The notes: generated by a model from the letters alone, not told the origin. Shown: positions 33,000 through 45,998, counted from the stretch's first letter. The stretch is DNA of 64,000 nucleotides from Aselliscus stoliczkanus (GCA_033961575.1 CM066735.1:33995501-34059500), one strand, 5' to 3'. A program made the numbers and translations.

Positions 33000-35758
33000 T
33001 TTCTGGCTCACATTCTCTAGAACTCATCTCCAACGGTTTTTAGATATCCTCCCCTTACACCTTGAATCAGTTGATCTAAACCTATTTTCTTTATCTTTAG
33101 TCCAATGAGCTTCTAATTATTTTACTTCTACAACACAGATTCCATGATCCATCATTATAATCTCTTCTTTTGTAAATATCATTCATCTCAATTGCTGTTC
33201 TTTTTCTTCTGGGTATTTGGTTGGAAAACCTCCAAGTCTAATGAAATCTAATACATTACCTCCTTGAGACACTCATGTGTGCCCTGAATGTGGCTAGGAA
33301 AAAACACTCAAGCCTCCCATCTCTTTCTTTAACTTCCAGGCTGCTTACCGCAAGCAGACCTATAAAGCTACTAAGCAATTCCTATGCCTCTAATTTATTC
33401 ACTGTCTCACTAATTTGATTAGCCATTTCATGCTATCATCTCTTTTCTGAGACCCTTGAGGCCTTCTCTCCCATTCTCTCTCTCAGCTAATGTCCTTGCT
33501 TTGTACTTCACCAGCACAGAAGCAATCAGAAGAGGACTTCCAGAATCCCTTGTACTATCTACAAATCCATTAATCTGTGCCCGTATACTAGACACTTCCT
33601 TTCTTTGATGAGGATGAAATGTTCATGATCATAGCTAAGGCAATGCCTCAACTTGTACATTAGATACAATTCCTTCCATCTTGTTCAAAGTCACTGGTGA
33701 AATTCTTTCAGAAAGCATTTATTAGTTTTCCCTTGTACTCCATCATTCCCATCAGCATACAAGCATGCTGTCATTTCACCCATCTTAAATAACAACAACA
33801 AAAATCTCATAATCCCACGTATAATTTCAGCTAAACTCCATTTTTCTATTTCCATGTACAGAAAATTTTCTCAAAAAACTGTTCATACCTCTTTGTTTCA
33901 ATGAATACCCTCCCCTTCTCCTTTGATCCCATTATAAGCTTCCTTCCTTCTTCATCAAAACTGCACTGTCATGGTCACCAGTTACCTTTACCTTCCTAAT
34001 TTAATGGCTGAGTCTCAGTTGTCTTTTTTTTTTTTAATTAATGGATGGATCTTGAGATTATTATGCTAAGCAAAATAAGTCAATCAGTTGTCTTTTGATG
34101 GAGCATTTGACCTAGGTGGTTACTTCTTATAACATTCCTTTTATTTGACTTCCAAGATATCCCACATTCTCACTGTTTTTCCCCTGTTTATTTCATTGGC
34201 CACTTTTCTCCCTCAGACTTCTTTACTGGTTCTGTAAGTCCTCTTATGTATAAACTTTGTGCTCCTCAGGGGCTGAATCATTAAACCCCTTTTCTTCTCT
34301 ATTTAAACTTACTCCCTAAGTGAGTTCATCTACCTTTTGGCTTTAAAACCTATCTGCAGGGCCGGCCAAGTGGCGTGGTGGTTAAGCGCTGGCTTGGGAA
34401 ACTAGCGGCCCTGGTTTGGGTCCTACATATGAGGGCCAGTGACACTGCCCTCAAAAAAAACCAAAAAAACCCATCTACATGCTGATTATCTCCAAATATA
34501 TACTGTATCCTAGATCTTGCCCCTGAACTCTGTACTCCTTATCTAAGTTTCTATTTGACACTCCACTTGGAGTCTAATAAACATTGCAAATATGATATGC
34601 CTACATCAAAGTTGCATATTTCCCCTTCTCAAAAGCCTAACATTTTATAGTGCTTACATCTCATTAAATAACTACTCAATTTTTCTAATTCCTCTGGTCC
34701 AAAACCCAGGATCATCCTTTATTCATCTGTCACCCCACTTCCTAATCCCTCCTCCAAACCACATCCAAGCCATTAAAAATAAGCCCAGAATCTGATGACC
34801 TCTCTTGACTGTTAATCATCCTAGCCCAAGCCATTATAATCTTTCTACAAGATTACTGCAAGAGCCACTTCATCAGTCTTACTGAATCTGTTCTTACCTC
34901 CCCATAGTCTCATCACAACAAAGCAGCTAGAGCTATCCTTTTAAAACCAAATTAAATTTATACTCCTCCGGTCATCCCCCATTACCCCTCAAACCCCATC
35001 ACAATCCATGCTCAGATTCTCCCTCCACTTCAGACACCATTGATTGTCTTGTTTTTCCCAGAATATTATCAGATATAGGCACTTCTTTGCATTTAATCTT
35101 TCCCTCTGTGTGCAGGGATGTCTGTTGTTACCTCTGCATCATCCCCAGCCTAAAGACTGCTCAGAGTCACATTTCTTAAAAATGTCCTACCCTACATGGC
35201 TTTTGCCCGGAGTCTACCAATAGTATTTCTGGAATTTACAATAGTTGAAACTCTTTAGAAGTTCAATTTAGAAAAAAAGCTATTCAGTATTGATGGCCAA
35301 GATCTTTGGCAGAAGATTCCCTGATCTTCCCTTCTCAACCTTTCCAAAGCATATGTAAGCTTCTGATGTCCTTTGTGTAAATGCTTCATACTTGGAAGAC
35401 AAAGAATGGCTTCTGTTTTTCTGAGTGAAATCTGACATATAATCTTCAGAGAAATAATTTTCCTCTTGAAGCTATACTTCTTTCATTTCCTTTGCTGACT
35501 TACTCCCTGTTCTGTATTAAATAACATCCCCATTTTCTATTCCCCTTTACTGATTTATCTCCATAGCATTTATTACCATCTGACATACTTATACTGACTG
35601 GCTGTCTGTGTAGTGACTGTGTCTCTCAAATAGAATGTGGGTTTCTTAGGGACAGGGATACTTTCTCTTTCATTCATTGCTACATTCTCATTGCCAGAAG
35701 CACGTCCAACATATAGTAGATTCCTAATTCATATTTGTTGAATGAATGAAGAAATAAG
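33000..35758 (+). mobile_element. L2-like old LINE 3' region
   Basis: A long C/T-rich stretch has the wording and order of L2-type 3' ends. Markers are TCTTGCCCCTGAACTCTGTA, then AGCCATTATAATCTTTCTAC, then AAGCAGCTAGAGCTATCCTT, then CTTTGCATTTAATCTTTCCC. The end is CATATTTGTTGAATGAATGA at about 35733-35752. It is diverged, probably composed of more than one fragment, and interrupted by a SINE at 34359. The left part (33000-34300) is less secure. Confidence 0.5.
34359..34465 (+). mobile_element. Short tRNA-headed SINE (type A)
   Basis: Head GGGCCGGCCAAGTGGCGTGG and end GACACTGCCCTC with an A tail containing CC. A 14-bp duplication with two mismatches flanks it: AAAACCTATCTGCA at 34345-34358 and AAAACCCATCTACA at 34466-34479. 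It lies within the L2-like region. Confidence 0.9.
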
Positions 35759-35794
35759 TCTGGTTGCACTTTAAAAATGAACATGGTACTGATG

Positions 35795-36015
35795 TTTAAA
35801 TGGTGCTTATCGTTTGTCAGACACAATTGCAAAGTGTTACGTATATTAACCCATTTAATCCTTAACACAATGAAAGATGTGTCCTTATCACTTCATTTTG
35901 CATGTGAGGAAACTGAGACATAGATAGATCAAATAATTTGTCCAAAGTCACACAATCAGTGGAGGGCAAGAGTCAAAGTTTGATTTGAGTCAGTCTGATT
36001 CTAAAAATCCACACT
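35795..36015 (+). mobile_element. MIR SINE
   Basis: TTAACCCATTTAATCCTTAA, then GTGAGGAAACTGAGACATAG, then GTCCAAAGTCACACAATCAG: these are the MIR core phrases in order. It is an old mammal-wide tRNA/core SINE. Confidence 0.85.
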
Positions 36016-36019
36016 CTTT

Positions 36020-36428
36020 ATTTCTGGCATTTAGTTACTTCTCACAAAACAACCAGCCAAACAAAAAGAAGCAAAACAGGGCAGAAGGAAATTCTTTTAA
36101 AATTTCAAAACACCCAGAATAATTTGTGACATCGACACAGAAAATTTTTTTTACTTATTAATTCTGGCACAGAAACTACAGAAATTGCAGCATATATTCC
36201 TATATTTAAAATGTAATAAAAATAGTATGTATTATTAGTATTTATTATTAAAGAATATTTTTATAGGTAGATAGTGATTTGACACTTACAGTTAGATTTG
36301 TTATAAACTCCATATGCAGAGGTGGAACGCGAGAGTGTTACAGTGGTCAGTAAGAAACTCAACAGTATATGACTTCTGGTCTATAAAATATAGTAGAAGA
36401 GGGAAATAGGATAAGGTCACAATTCTCT
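36020..36428. other. Unassigned AT-rich sequence
   Basis: No gene or named repeat recognised. Confidence 0.4.
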
Positions 36429-37958
36429 GTATGGAATTACAAAAGACCCTAAATAGCCACAGTAATTCTGACAAAAAAAGAACAAGGCTGGAGGTATCAC
36501 ACTTCCTGACTTCAATTTATACTGCAAAGCAACAATAATCAAAACAGCACAGCACTGGCAGAAAAACAGACAGATAGACCAATGATATAGAATTGAGAAC
36601 ATGGAAGTAAACTCACATATGTATGGGCAGATAATTTTCAACAAAGGAGCCAAAAACATACAACAGATAAAAGAAACCCTCTTCAATAAATGGTGCTGGG
36701 AAAATTGGAAAGCCACATGGAAAAGAATGAAACTAGACTGCTATTTGTCACCATATACCAAATTAACTCAAAATGTATCAAGACCTAAATATAAAACCTG
36801 AAATATTAAAATGCATAGAAAAAAGCATAGATACTAAACTTCTGGACCTTGGATTTATACAGGATTTTATGAATTTGACCCCAAAGGCAAGGGAAATAAA
36901 AAAAAAAAAATGAATGGGACTATAGCAAACTGAAAAGCTTCTGCACAGCAAAAGAGACCATCAACATAACAAAGAGGCATGCAACTGAATGGGAGAAGAT
37001 ATTTGCAAACGGCACCTTCAATAAGGGGCTAATATCCAAAATATATAAAGAACTCATACAACTCAACAACGACAAAAAAACAACAACAAACAATCCAATT
37101 AAAAAATAGGCAGAGGACCAGAACAGATATTTCTTCCAAGAAGATATACAAATGACTAACAGATATATGAAAAGATGCTCAACTTCACTAGCTATTAAGG
37201 AAATGCAAATCAAAACCACAATGGGATACCATCTCACACCAGTTAGAATGGCTATTATCAACAAGACGAATAAGTGTTGGAGAAGCTGTGGAGAAAAAGG
37301 AACCCTCATACCCTGCTGGAGGGAATGTAAATTGGTACAACCACTATGGAAAACAGTATGGAGGTTCCTCAGAAAATTAAGAATAGAATTACTATATGAC
37401 ACAGCAATCCCTCTTCTGGGTATCAAACCAAAAAAATCTGAAAACATTTATCCATACTCTTATTTTCATTGCAGCATTATTCACAATGGGGAAGATATAG
37501 AAACAATCAAAGTGTCCTTCAACTTATTAGAAAAGATGTGTTATGTGTATACAACAAAACATTACAAGCTGTAGGAAAAAATAAAATGCTACCATTTGTA
37601 ACAACATGAATGGGTCCTGAGATTATCATACAAAGCAAAATAAGTCAGACAGAAAAAGAGCCATATGATTTCACTTAAATGTGGGATATTAAACTGAAAG
37701 CAACGAATAGACAAACAAACAAAAATCACAGATACAGACAACAGTTTCATGGTTACCCACAGGGTAAAGGGGGAGGGGAAGTATAATAGTACAAGAGGGT
37801 AAATGGGGTCAAATGTATGTGATGGAAGGAGAATTAACTTTGGGTGGTGAACACACAATGCAATTTATAGATGATGTATTACAGAATTGTACACTTGAAA
37901 CATATACTTTTACTAACCAATGTCACCCCAATAAATTTAATAAAAATTAAAAAAAAAA
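36429..37958 (+). mobile_element. 5'-truncated L1 (~1.5 kb)
   Basis: Sense L1 running from the ORF2 C-terminal third through the 3' UTR to an A tail (CCCCAATAAATTTAATAAAA). Markers in order: TTCAATAAATGGTGCTGGGA, AGCTTCTGCACAGCAAAAGA, AATGCAAATCAAAACCACAA and TTTGGGTGGTGAACACACAA. A degraded target duplication is suggested by ATAAGGTC...ATTCTC near 36411 and ATAAGGACC...ATTCTC near 37959. ORF2 is broken by stops and shifts. Confidence 0.88.
37152..37574 (+). pseudogene. L1 ORF2 C-terminal fragment
   Basis: A 140-codon frame begins [19 protein letters not shown] and contains the end of L1 ORF2p. The C-terminal cysteine-rich motif reads [18 protein letters not shown]. The family pattern C-x3-C-x7-H-x4-C has lost its histidine (proline here). 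After IKPKK the wording departs from ORF2, pointing to frame damage. It is a relic. Confidence 0.85.
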
Positions 37959-38058
37959 TAAGGACCTGATTCTCATTGCATATGAGGGATGAGCAGTCCT
38001 GGGACAAAGCTGTAACAAACTTAAGCAGGATCCCTTTTGTGAATCGTTTATCTGTTCT

Positions 38059-38215
38059 TTTTTTTTTTTTCTTTTTTTTTAGCTGAGCCATCCTGCCTCC
38101 TGTTGGCAGCTTAGCGGCTTCTCAGCTCGGGCCAGGAATCCAACCAGCAACCTTGTTGCCCAGAACTCGCACTCTTGAGGAAGCTCTTAACCAACTGAGC
38201 CACTTGGCTGGTGCT
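38059..38215 (-). mobile_element. tRNA-headed SINE (type B)
   Basis: The plus strand has T runs at 38059-38080, then AGCTGAGCCATCCTGCCTCC and ends AACTGAGCCACTTGGCTGG. This is the reverse of the type B element at 4786. The target duplication is not clear. Confidence 0.82.
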
Positions 38216-38394
38216 TTTACCTGTTATCTTAACCTCTTTTATTCCATCACGTAATATATATTTGTTTGGCTGTACTACATGGTGATGAGACCATGTCAAA
38301 GAATATGACACAGTTCCTGCTCTCGTTACATTTATAATTTAGTAAGAATACTTAAGAAATTACCATCTTACATAACCTCTTTGTTAAAGTTGAA

Positions 38395-38685
38395 GACTCT
38401 GGGTTCCCACTGCCTAAGTTCAGGCCCTGATTTCATGAATATTACTTGTGTGACCATGAATAAGATAGACAATCTCTCTGTACCTCAGTTTCCTCTTCCC
38501 TAAAGTAGAGATGAAAAGAATACCTACCTCATACGATTGTTAAGTAAGCAGGCATTTGAGCTATATGACGAGTTTACTCGTTTCCCTCAAAAAATGTGTT
38601 AAAGGATTAAGTGGTTCAATATCTATAAAGCTCTTAGAACAGTGCCTGGCACATGAAAAGGACTGTAAATGTTACTTGTTATTTT
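38395..38685 (-). mobile_element. MIR SINE, antisense
   Basis: CTCTGTACCTCAGTTTCCTC, then TACCTACCTCATACGATTGT, then AGAACAGTGCCTGGCACATG: MIR antisense phrases in order. Confidence 0.8.
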
Positions 38686-38864
38686 AATATATAGGGAAAT
38701 CATAAACTGCTTGGGTCCTTAGAACATGGCGTTTCATTTCGGATCTCCCTGTTTTCTCCATTCCTTTCCTTCCTTGCATATTCTTTTGGAAAAAACAGAC
38801 ACAAAAACAAAAACATTGTGATTTTGTTACCGTGTCTTTATCTTCACACTACTATCCCACAGCA

Positions 38865-39720
38865 TTTCTGACACCAGATGTGTGGGAGTTTTCCCCTCTA
38901 ATAAGTAATTCTCTGCGACACCACCTCAGTGTTCTACAATTTAACTCAATTCTAACACTACTTAGAGAGCGTGTCAGATCCCACCAATTAAAGGCTCAGT
39001 CCCCTAAGACTGCTCCCCCTTCACTTCAGATGCCAGTAAAGTAGTAGGTCCCCAGGTTACCCATAAACTTCTGTCCAACTTAGCTACATCTTGGAGGTTC
39101 CCTCAATCCCCTCCTTGGGTTGGATTAATTTGCTGAAGTGGCTCACAGAACTCAGGGAGACACTTACTTATGTTTATCAGTTTATTGAATGATATGATAA
39201 AGGATAGAGATGAATAGCCAGACAAAGAGATACATGGTGGGGGGGGGGAGGTCTGGGAGGGTCCCGAGTGCAAGAGCTTCTGTTCCCATGGAGTTGGGGC
39301 GTTACCCTTCCAGTACAAGAATGTATTCATCAATGTGGAAGATCCCTATACTATTGGGATTTTTATGGAGGCTTCCTCACTTAGACACAATCAATTATTA
39401 ACTCCGTTTCCAGCCCCTCTCCCCTTCCTGGAAATGGGGAAGTGGAGCAAAAAATTCCAAGCTTTTAACCATGGCTTGGTATTTTTGGTGACCAGCCCCC
39501 ATCTTGGATGCCAGAGCCCACAGTGAGTTACCTCATTGGAACTATAGATACTCCTAGTGCTCTGATCAGTTAGGAATTTACAAGGGTTTTACAAGATGTG
39601 TCAGGACAGGGTCAAAGACCAAATATTAAAACAAGAGATATTCCTACTACTATTATCACTTAGAAAATGACAAAGGTTTTAGGAGCTCTATGCCAGGAAC
39701 CATGGACAGAGACCATTATC
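38865..39720. mobile_element. Old LTR-like repeat, unnamed
   Basis: A long stretch with TTATGTTTATCAGTTTATTG, GAGGTCTGGGAGGGTCCCGA, GGAGTTGGGGCG, TATGGAGGCTTCC, TGACCAGCCCCCATCTTGG and TAGGAGCTCTATGCCAGGAA. This order of phrases recurs in an old mammalian LTR-type repeat whose name I cannot recall reliably. It contains a run of nine Gs at 39240-39248. No viral genes are seen. Confidence 0.4.
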
Positions 39721-39744
39721 TAAGTACTTCTATTATCTCACACA

Positions 39745-39960
39745 TGTCATTCCCTGATACCTCATTTAACTCCAGCTTGTTGAAACTCAGCTCAAGCATC
39801 AACCCAGAACTTAATAGCACTTATTATACCGTACTATAATAATTGATATACTTTACTGTGCAGGTCGATTAACTTAGATACATGCTTCCATCTCACATTG
39901 AACACTTTTGCATCCTCTGTATTTAGCACAATGTCTGGCATGTAGTGCAGAAATGAAAGA
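39745..39960 (+). mobile_element. L2 3' end
   Basis: AACTCAGCTCAAGCATCAAC, then AATAGCACTTATTATACCGT, then AGCACAATGTCTGGCATGTA follow the L2 3' UTR order in sense. Confidence 0.7.
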
Positions 39961-41125
39961 GCAGCAATAAAACAGTGCTTGTTGCACAAAAACAGTAAGG
40001 ATATAAGCGGGATGTCATGCTCTCCAAGAAGGGCCTCAGGCTGCCTCCAAGAAAAGCTTCAGAGGACTTGTGCCTTGATGAATTTCCAACTGTCTGATCC
40101 TCAGCCTTAAGAGCTTAGAAAATAATTTGGCCTGCACACCAATGCTCGATCATTTCTCAGTAGTGGATTGTGACCTAATTAAACAGACACATGAAACCAT
40201 GCTGCAGTTTATCAATTAGCAGTGAGAGACAACACTCACACAGACAGTAATACTGAAGGTGCAAATGATCAGTATATTCTCTTGATAAGGACAGGCCTAT
40301 GGAAGGATCTTCAATTAATACATGTTGAGTTAACAGCGAATCAAGGCAGAAATACACAAATGACAGTTGGAAATGGGGATTCAGAATTCAAGGGAGAATT
40401 CTGGGTTGGAGAGTGTGGTATTTGAAGATGTCAAAATTGAAAAGTCTTTTAGGCATGAACGTTTGGGGCAGGAAAAGAGGATTCAGGGAAGAAGTTTAGC
40501 TGATTAGACTTTTTCATCCTGTCTTTCAAAAATGCCTCCTCATTGTACAGGAACAGGATTTCTTGCACCTAAAGCTGATGTTGTGAACTTTGAATATGTT
40601 CACATCAATGATCTTTCAGCTCTCCCCTGCCAAGAGCCTCTTCTTCCTAAACCCTCACCAAGGAGAATGCAATATGCCTTTCACTTTGGAAGTGAGAAAT
40701 CCTGTGTAGTTTCCTATCAGTCACAGAAGTTCTTTCCTCCTTCAGTCATACTCAGTTTTTTGCATTTTTCCCTATGTGAACAGAAGAATCCCTAACCCCA
40801 TCCTCTTCTCTGTTTACTTTATTGAACTTACATAATCATAGGACTTGGGTGAGTTTTGGTAATACCCCCTAACATCTATTTTCCTTACAAACTGCTTCAA
40901 AATAGTTTTTAATCCAAGTGTCTCCAAAATGTTTTATTGAGACTCTTTATTATTTAAAAATAGTATTTCCCCAATATATTTTATTTTGCTATATATTTAT
41001 TGTGAAATACACATTATTGTAAAAACATATTTTTCATTGTATTTTGATTTGCCTTATTTATTAATCAGGTATATACAGTAAGCTATGTACTGGAAAATTA
41101 TATTGTGTAGATTATAAAACACACA
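39961..41125. other. Unassigned sequence
   Basis: No gene or named repeat recognised. The 87-codon frame at 40532 shows no known domain. Confidence 0.4.
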
Positions 41126-41129
41126 TAGA

Positions 41130-41388
41130 AATAGAAGTAACAAGTGTTAACAAGGATGTGAAGAAAAGGGAACTCTCATGCTCTGTTGGTGAAAATGTAA
41201 ATGGTGCAGCCACCATGGAAAGTAGCATGGAAGTTCCTCAAAAAATTAAAAATAGAACTACCATATGATCCAGCAATCTCACTTCTGAGTATTTATTTGA
41301 AGAAAATAAAAACAGTAATTCAAAAAGATATATGTGCCTCATGTTCACTGCAGCATTATTTACAATAGTAAACATATGGAAACAACCT
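41130..41388 (+). mobile_element. L1 ORF2 3' fragment
   Basis: Sense L1 wording: AACAAGGATGTGAAGAAAAG, GGAACTCTCATGCTCTG, ACTACCATATGATCCAGCAA, CACTGCAGCATTATTTACAA. It stops abruptly at 41388 against a SINE fragment, without 3' UTR or A tail. Confidence 0.8.
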
Positions 41389-41502
41389 GGAGCTGTTGTT
41401 AGCTGTAGAGGGCAGTGTCACTGGCCCTCATGTGTGATATCCAAACCAGGGCAGCTGGTGTCCCAAGGCAGCTCAACCAATGCGCCACTCCGCCAGCCTC
41501 TC
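41389..41502 (-). mobile_element. Truncated long-form SINE fragment
   Basis: The minus strand carries the SINE head and GACACTGCCCTCTACAGCTA, then AACAACAGCTC, which is the start of the long-form extension seen at 21.4 and 52.3 kb. The extension stops after about 25 bases and abuts L1, with no A tail. It is therefore a deleted long-form copy, not a short-form insertion. Confidence 0.75.
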
Positions 41503-41689
41503 ACTTGCTTATTCTATCTTGTTCCCCCACTGATTTAAGTGGAGTACTTTTCAAAATTTAGCCCCAAATGTCACCAACTGCCAAGAAAAGAAACACATTT
41601 CTGGAGATTGGGGCATTATCTTTATAGTGACAGTCACTATTTTTTTTGTAAATTTTCTTGTTATATCTTGAAAACATTTATTTATTATT
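41503..41689. other. Unassigned sequence
   Basis: No gene or named repeat recognised. Confidence 0.4.
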
Positions 41690-41852
41690 AATGTTAGTTT
41701 CAGGTGTACAAAACAACATAATGATTAGACATTTACACCCTTCACAAAGTGATAACCCCCCCAAGTCTACTACCTCTCTGACATTTTATATAGCTATTAT
41801 AATGCCATTGTCTATATTCCTTATGCTGTACTTTATAGCCTGTGACTATTTG

Positions 41853-41904
<52 letters not shown>

Positions 41905-42105
41905 AATAAATCATGTCTATCTATCTATCACAGCGCAGTGGTCAGGCATCTACACAGCCTATGAAGTGATCCCCCCGATAAGTCCAGTACCTATTTGGCA
42001 TCTTTACAGCATTATTGACTATATTCCCCATACTGTATTTCACATCCCCGTGACTGTTTTGTGACTACCAATTTGTACTTTCTAATCCCTTCACCTTCTC
42101 TTAGG
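41690..42105 (-). mobile_element. Antisense L1 3' UTR, older copy
   Basis: TTAGTTTCAGGTGTACAAAA opens an antisense L1 tail of the same general class as the one at 46.3 kb. Two diverged ~150-bp units follow: 41700-41853 and 41931-42080. Each runs through AAGTGATNNCCCC, GACTATATTCC or CTATATTCC, and TGACTATTTGTA or TGACTACCAATTTGTA. A (TATC)n tract sits between them. Confidence 0.75.
41853..41930 (+). repeat. (TATC)n microsatellite
   Basis: Thirteen TATC units at 41853-41904, a 13-base interruption, then about three more units. It lies between two units of the L1 3' UTR. Confidence 0.95.
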
Positions 42106-44729
42106 CACAGCTGACAATCAACCATCAGTCCCTTTATTCCGAGACAAGTTTTTAGATGGCACTACAGTACTTATAAAACCTAGTAAATTGGGGACTCCTC
42201 TATCACTTAATAAGGAACTATTTCTCTATCCCACTATAGTAACTGCCAAAAGAAATACCTTTATCCACAAACAAAGATCTATGAACATCAATTTACTATT
42301 TTCTGATGGATTTATTGAATGTCCCTAGATTTGATACAGACTGGGGCAGGAAAAGAGCTCATATGTCAGTGTATAGCATGACTACCATCGGTGGTCTGTA
42401 AATAGGGTTGCTATATATTTAACAAATAAAATCATAGGATACCTGGTTACATATGAATGTCAGATAAAAAGCAAGTAATTTTTTAGTATAAGTATGTCCC
42501 ATGTAAAATTTAGAGCATGCTTATACTAAACAATGTTCATTGTTTATCTGAAATGTAACTGGGTATCTTGTATATTATCTGGCAGCCCTATCTGTAAGCC
42601 TCAGGGAAAAAAAAAAAAATCCCAATCATTGTATCCTTCTAGAAGCTCTAGTATTGGCACTCAATGCTGTATTACCACATAGTACAATATCTGATCATTT
42701 TTTTCACAGAATATCTTAAGACTCCTTAATTAAAAGTTGGATGACTTATTGGAACCTTTGAGCAAATGAAGAGACAATAAAGAATATGGTTAAGAACTCT
42801 TAATGACTGGGTGATTATGAGCCATAGTATTTTCATATGTAAAATTGAACAGAAAAACAAAAACCTCTATGTAAATCTCAGTGTTTTAATAAGGATCAGT
42901 AAATTAAGTGGAATTTAGATTTATAAGTGGAATGGAACATATGATTCTTCACATTCAATGAAATATAAGATGGAAGGAACATGATATTAACATCTGCTTC
43001 CCTTTTCTAATCTCAGTTCAAAAACAAGGCTTAATCTTTAAAAATATAGAGTAAAATGCTTAATTTGCTTTCCTACCTTTGGTCATATTATTTGTGATAT
43101 GGCAATTACCCACTTCCAGCTAGATATCTTTCCAAAGCATCTTGAATATGTTTCACTTTTGACTTGTGTTATATTTAAGATATTCTGAATTCCTATAAAA
43201 ACAGACCTATTCATGTTTATAAGTACCAAAATGCAGTCCAGAGGTGATTAAGTAAAATCCACATGCCTCGTGCATCCTGAGAAGTAGGAAAATGGATCAT
43301 TTGGAGGAACGTTGTAGATCTAAGCCACAAGATTTTACCAGGCATGAAATTCTCAAATTAAATCAACAGGTCAGGTAGAAAGGTGTAAGAGTGAAATGGA
43401 TGCAACATAATAGAGGCAATGTAACTCACGTCAAGCCAGAGGCCAGCATCTCTGGGCATCTTGGTTTGTATGAATGATACGTGGTTGACTGTGCCCCCTT
43501 TCATAAACTTGAAAACCATTATGTGTACTTGATTATTTCTGATAAAGGGGAACTGGATAGGCAGGAGAAAATGGTAGCATAAGGAGCAACGCCCATGCAC
43601 CTGGGAGAACCATGAATAAGTGACGGTATCAGGCAAAAGTGCCATGGGCTTGTTTTCTGCACAGCAGTCTCCCAGGTGCTGAATTATGTGTATTTCACCT
43701 CCTCTGGAATGTGAAAATATATTTATGAAATGACCATAAAATGTTTTAATGTGGCATCGACATCTAATATCACAATGGTGAGATTAACAAGAAAACCTAC
43801 CAAAAAAAAAAGAAAGCTAACAGTGGTCTTCAGTGGGCTATGTGGAGGCCCCAAGAGGCAGAAGTCAAAATAAAAGACAATAATTTAGGGAACTTTTATG
43901 TAATGATGGAACTTAAATATAAGGAGGTGTGTACATTTGTAATTTCTTTAATAATATTGTAGCTGCTTAGCTGACTAAAATAGCACATTTCTGCCTAAAG
44001 GTAAATAGTGTCTCAAGTTCCATCTTCCCTGGGACCTGGGAGCTTTTGGGATGTCTGGGAATTTATGCTAGCCCTCCATGGAATAAGTTAGCATTATTGT
44101 GTCATTGCTTTGGCAAGAAGAGGGTAAGTGAATCCACTGCCTCAATTATTACCCCGAAGTCCCACAGATACAACTCTATGTTTTTTTCAGTAAAAAAATA
44201 CCTCCCATAGTTGTGGACTCTTTTCAAAGCAGTTTCAAAGCCAGACATTCAAAAATTTCCTCTTTCATCTCTGCTCTGTAAAGTACTATATTTCTGCAAA
44301 TTAAAATGAGGAGCAAGTCTCCGTGGAAAGCGGAAATAAATCAATAAATAGGACATGATACAGCAGATAGTCCCGATGATTCACTATTTATGTAGCTTTC
44401 TTCACAAAGTGATAAATTATTATTTTATTTATAGATGTTTTCACTGGGATAGACGCATAATCAAGATATTTCATTTCCATGACACTCCCTTGAGGGGATG
44501 GCAGTTCAGAAACATTAGGCTACCTTGTTTCCTCATGTACGAGAGATCGAGTTCAGCCTGCTGTCAGGTTTAATAAATAGTACCCATCCGCATGCCTTTC
44601 ACTTTTATTATTGCTGTTATGGGCCCAAGTAAAGTTCATAGATGTGTTTCTGTTCTTAAATCTTTCCATTGGTTCCTGTATAATATTTCCTATATTTCCT
44701 ATATTCCTTATATTTTTCTCCTACCTGAG
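42106..44729. other. Unassigned AT-rich DNA
   Basis: No gene or named repeat recognised. The 95-codon minus-strand frame at 43358-43645 has no known domain. Confidence 0.4.
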
Positions 44730-44900
44730 CCCAACCAGACTGACTCTGGTTTATTACTTCTGTTCCCTTCTCCCTTATAATAATTCAGTTATTTTGTAGA
44801 TGAGACACCTCGAGGGTAGGAAATACGTTATATTTATTCTCTCCCAGTGCTTAGCAAAGGTCACAGAGTGGGTGTCCAGTGTATATTTCTTGTGTGGTTT
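44730..44900 (+). mobile_element. L2 3' end
   Basis: GATGAGACACCTCGAGGGTA, then TTATTCTCTCCCAGTGCTTA, then GTGGGTGTCCAGTGTATATT follow the order of the L2 3' end. Diverged. Confidence 0.5.
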
Positions 44901-45997
44901 CTTTCTCCATACTTCACAGCGTGAATTGAAAACATTCTGTGCATTTAAATGTGCCTTGGATGTGATGAGATCATGAGGGTGTGAAGCTGTGATGATTTCC
45001 AGCTTGCCTGTGTGGGCTCTCCGCAGCTGCCCACAATGTTGACAGTGTACCAGTCTTCTCAAACTTTTCTTTATCTCTATTTATTTCTAATCCATTCTGC
45101 GGTAAACATTCTTTTCTCTTCCTAAGTGATTCTGTCCGTGTGGAATGATGGTGGCCCACTCACCTGGGGATGAATGGGACACTTGGTGCAGGAATTCAAA
45201 TGGAAACTCAGGATGTATGTTGAATATTGAACAGTTGTCAGTCAAGTTAATGCATTTTCAATAAATATGCTCTGTCCAAGACTGAGAAATATAACTTTAG
45301 GCAATACATTGCTTTTAGATAGTACAAAGCTATATTTTTATAGAACTACAACTTGATGAAAATTCATAGATATATTAATTTAATTAATGTTCATGTTTAT
45401 GGGTGTCTCATTAATGGACCACCATGTTTGGTAGAATAATGCAATAAAAGCTTCCTGATTCATATATTATTATATAATTATTCGAGAAAAATTATTTTCT
45501 CTCTTTAATTTCAGCAAAATAATTATGTTGTTATAATCAATACTTTTTATATAATTTAGGTTCCAGCAAAAATAATAATCTAAAGGATTAAAGAGTAAGA
45601 TATAACTGGTTTCAAAATGTAGAAAATTCAAGTGTATTCTAATAACAATGGACATTAGTGTAAATATAAAATATTTAAAAAATTAAACAATTTTCATATC
45701 ACTTAGTAAGAATTATATTTCTAAATATTCAGTTATCTAATACAATTAAAATGCGATTTATAAATTATATTTAGTAAACATCAAAATTTGAAAATAAAAT
45801 ATTTTAAAGCTGAAAAATTAAATTTATTTTCTAAAGTTTCTTACATTTTATTAAGTAATTTTATAAAAATGAAAGTATTTTCAATTCTATGTCCACCTAG
45901 TTGCTAATGTATAGATCAGCATCAGGTTTCATGTATGTTATAACTTGATTCATATATAGAGTATTTATGTATTTATTTATTGATATAAGTATTTAAA

Positions 45998-45998
<1 letters not shown>
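44901..45998. other. Unassigned, very AT-rich
   Basis: From about 45460 to 45860 the sequence is almost entirely A and T. No gene or named repeat recognised. Confidence 0.4.

Noticed and set aside
41853..41930. Regularly spaced short repeats resembling an array
   Set aside because: It is a (TATC)n microsatellite with 4-bp units and no spacers, in a mammalian L1 context, so not CRISPR.
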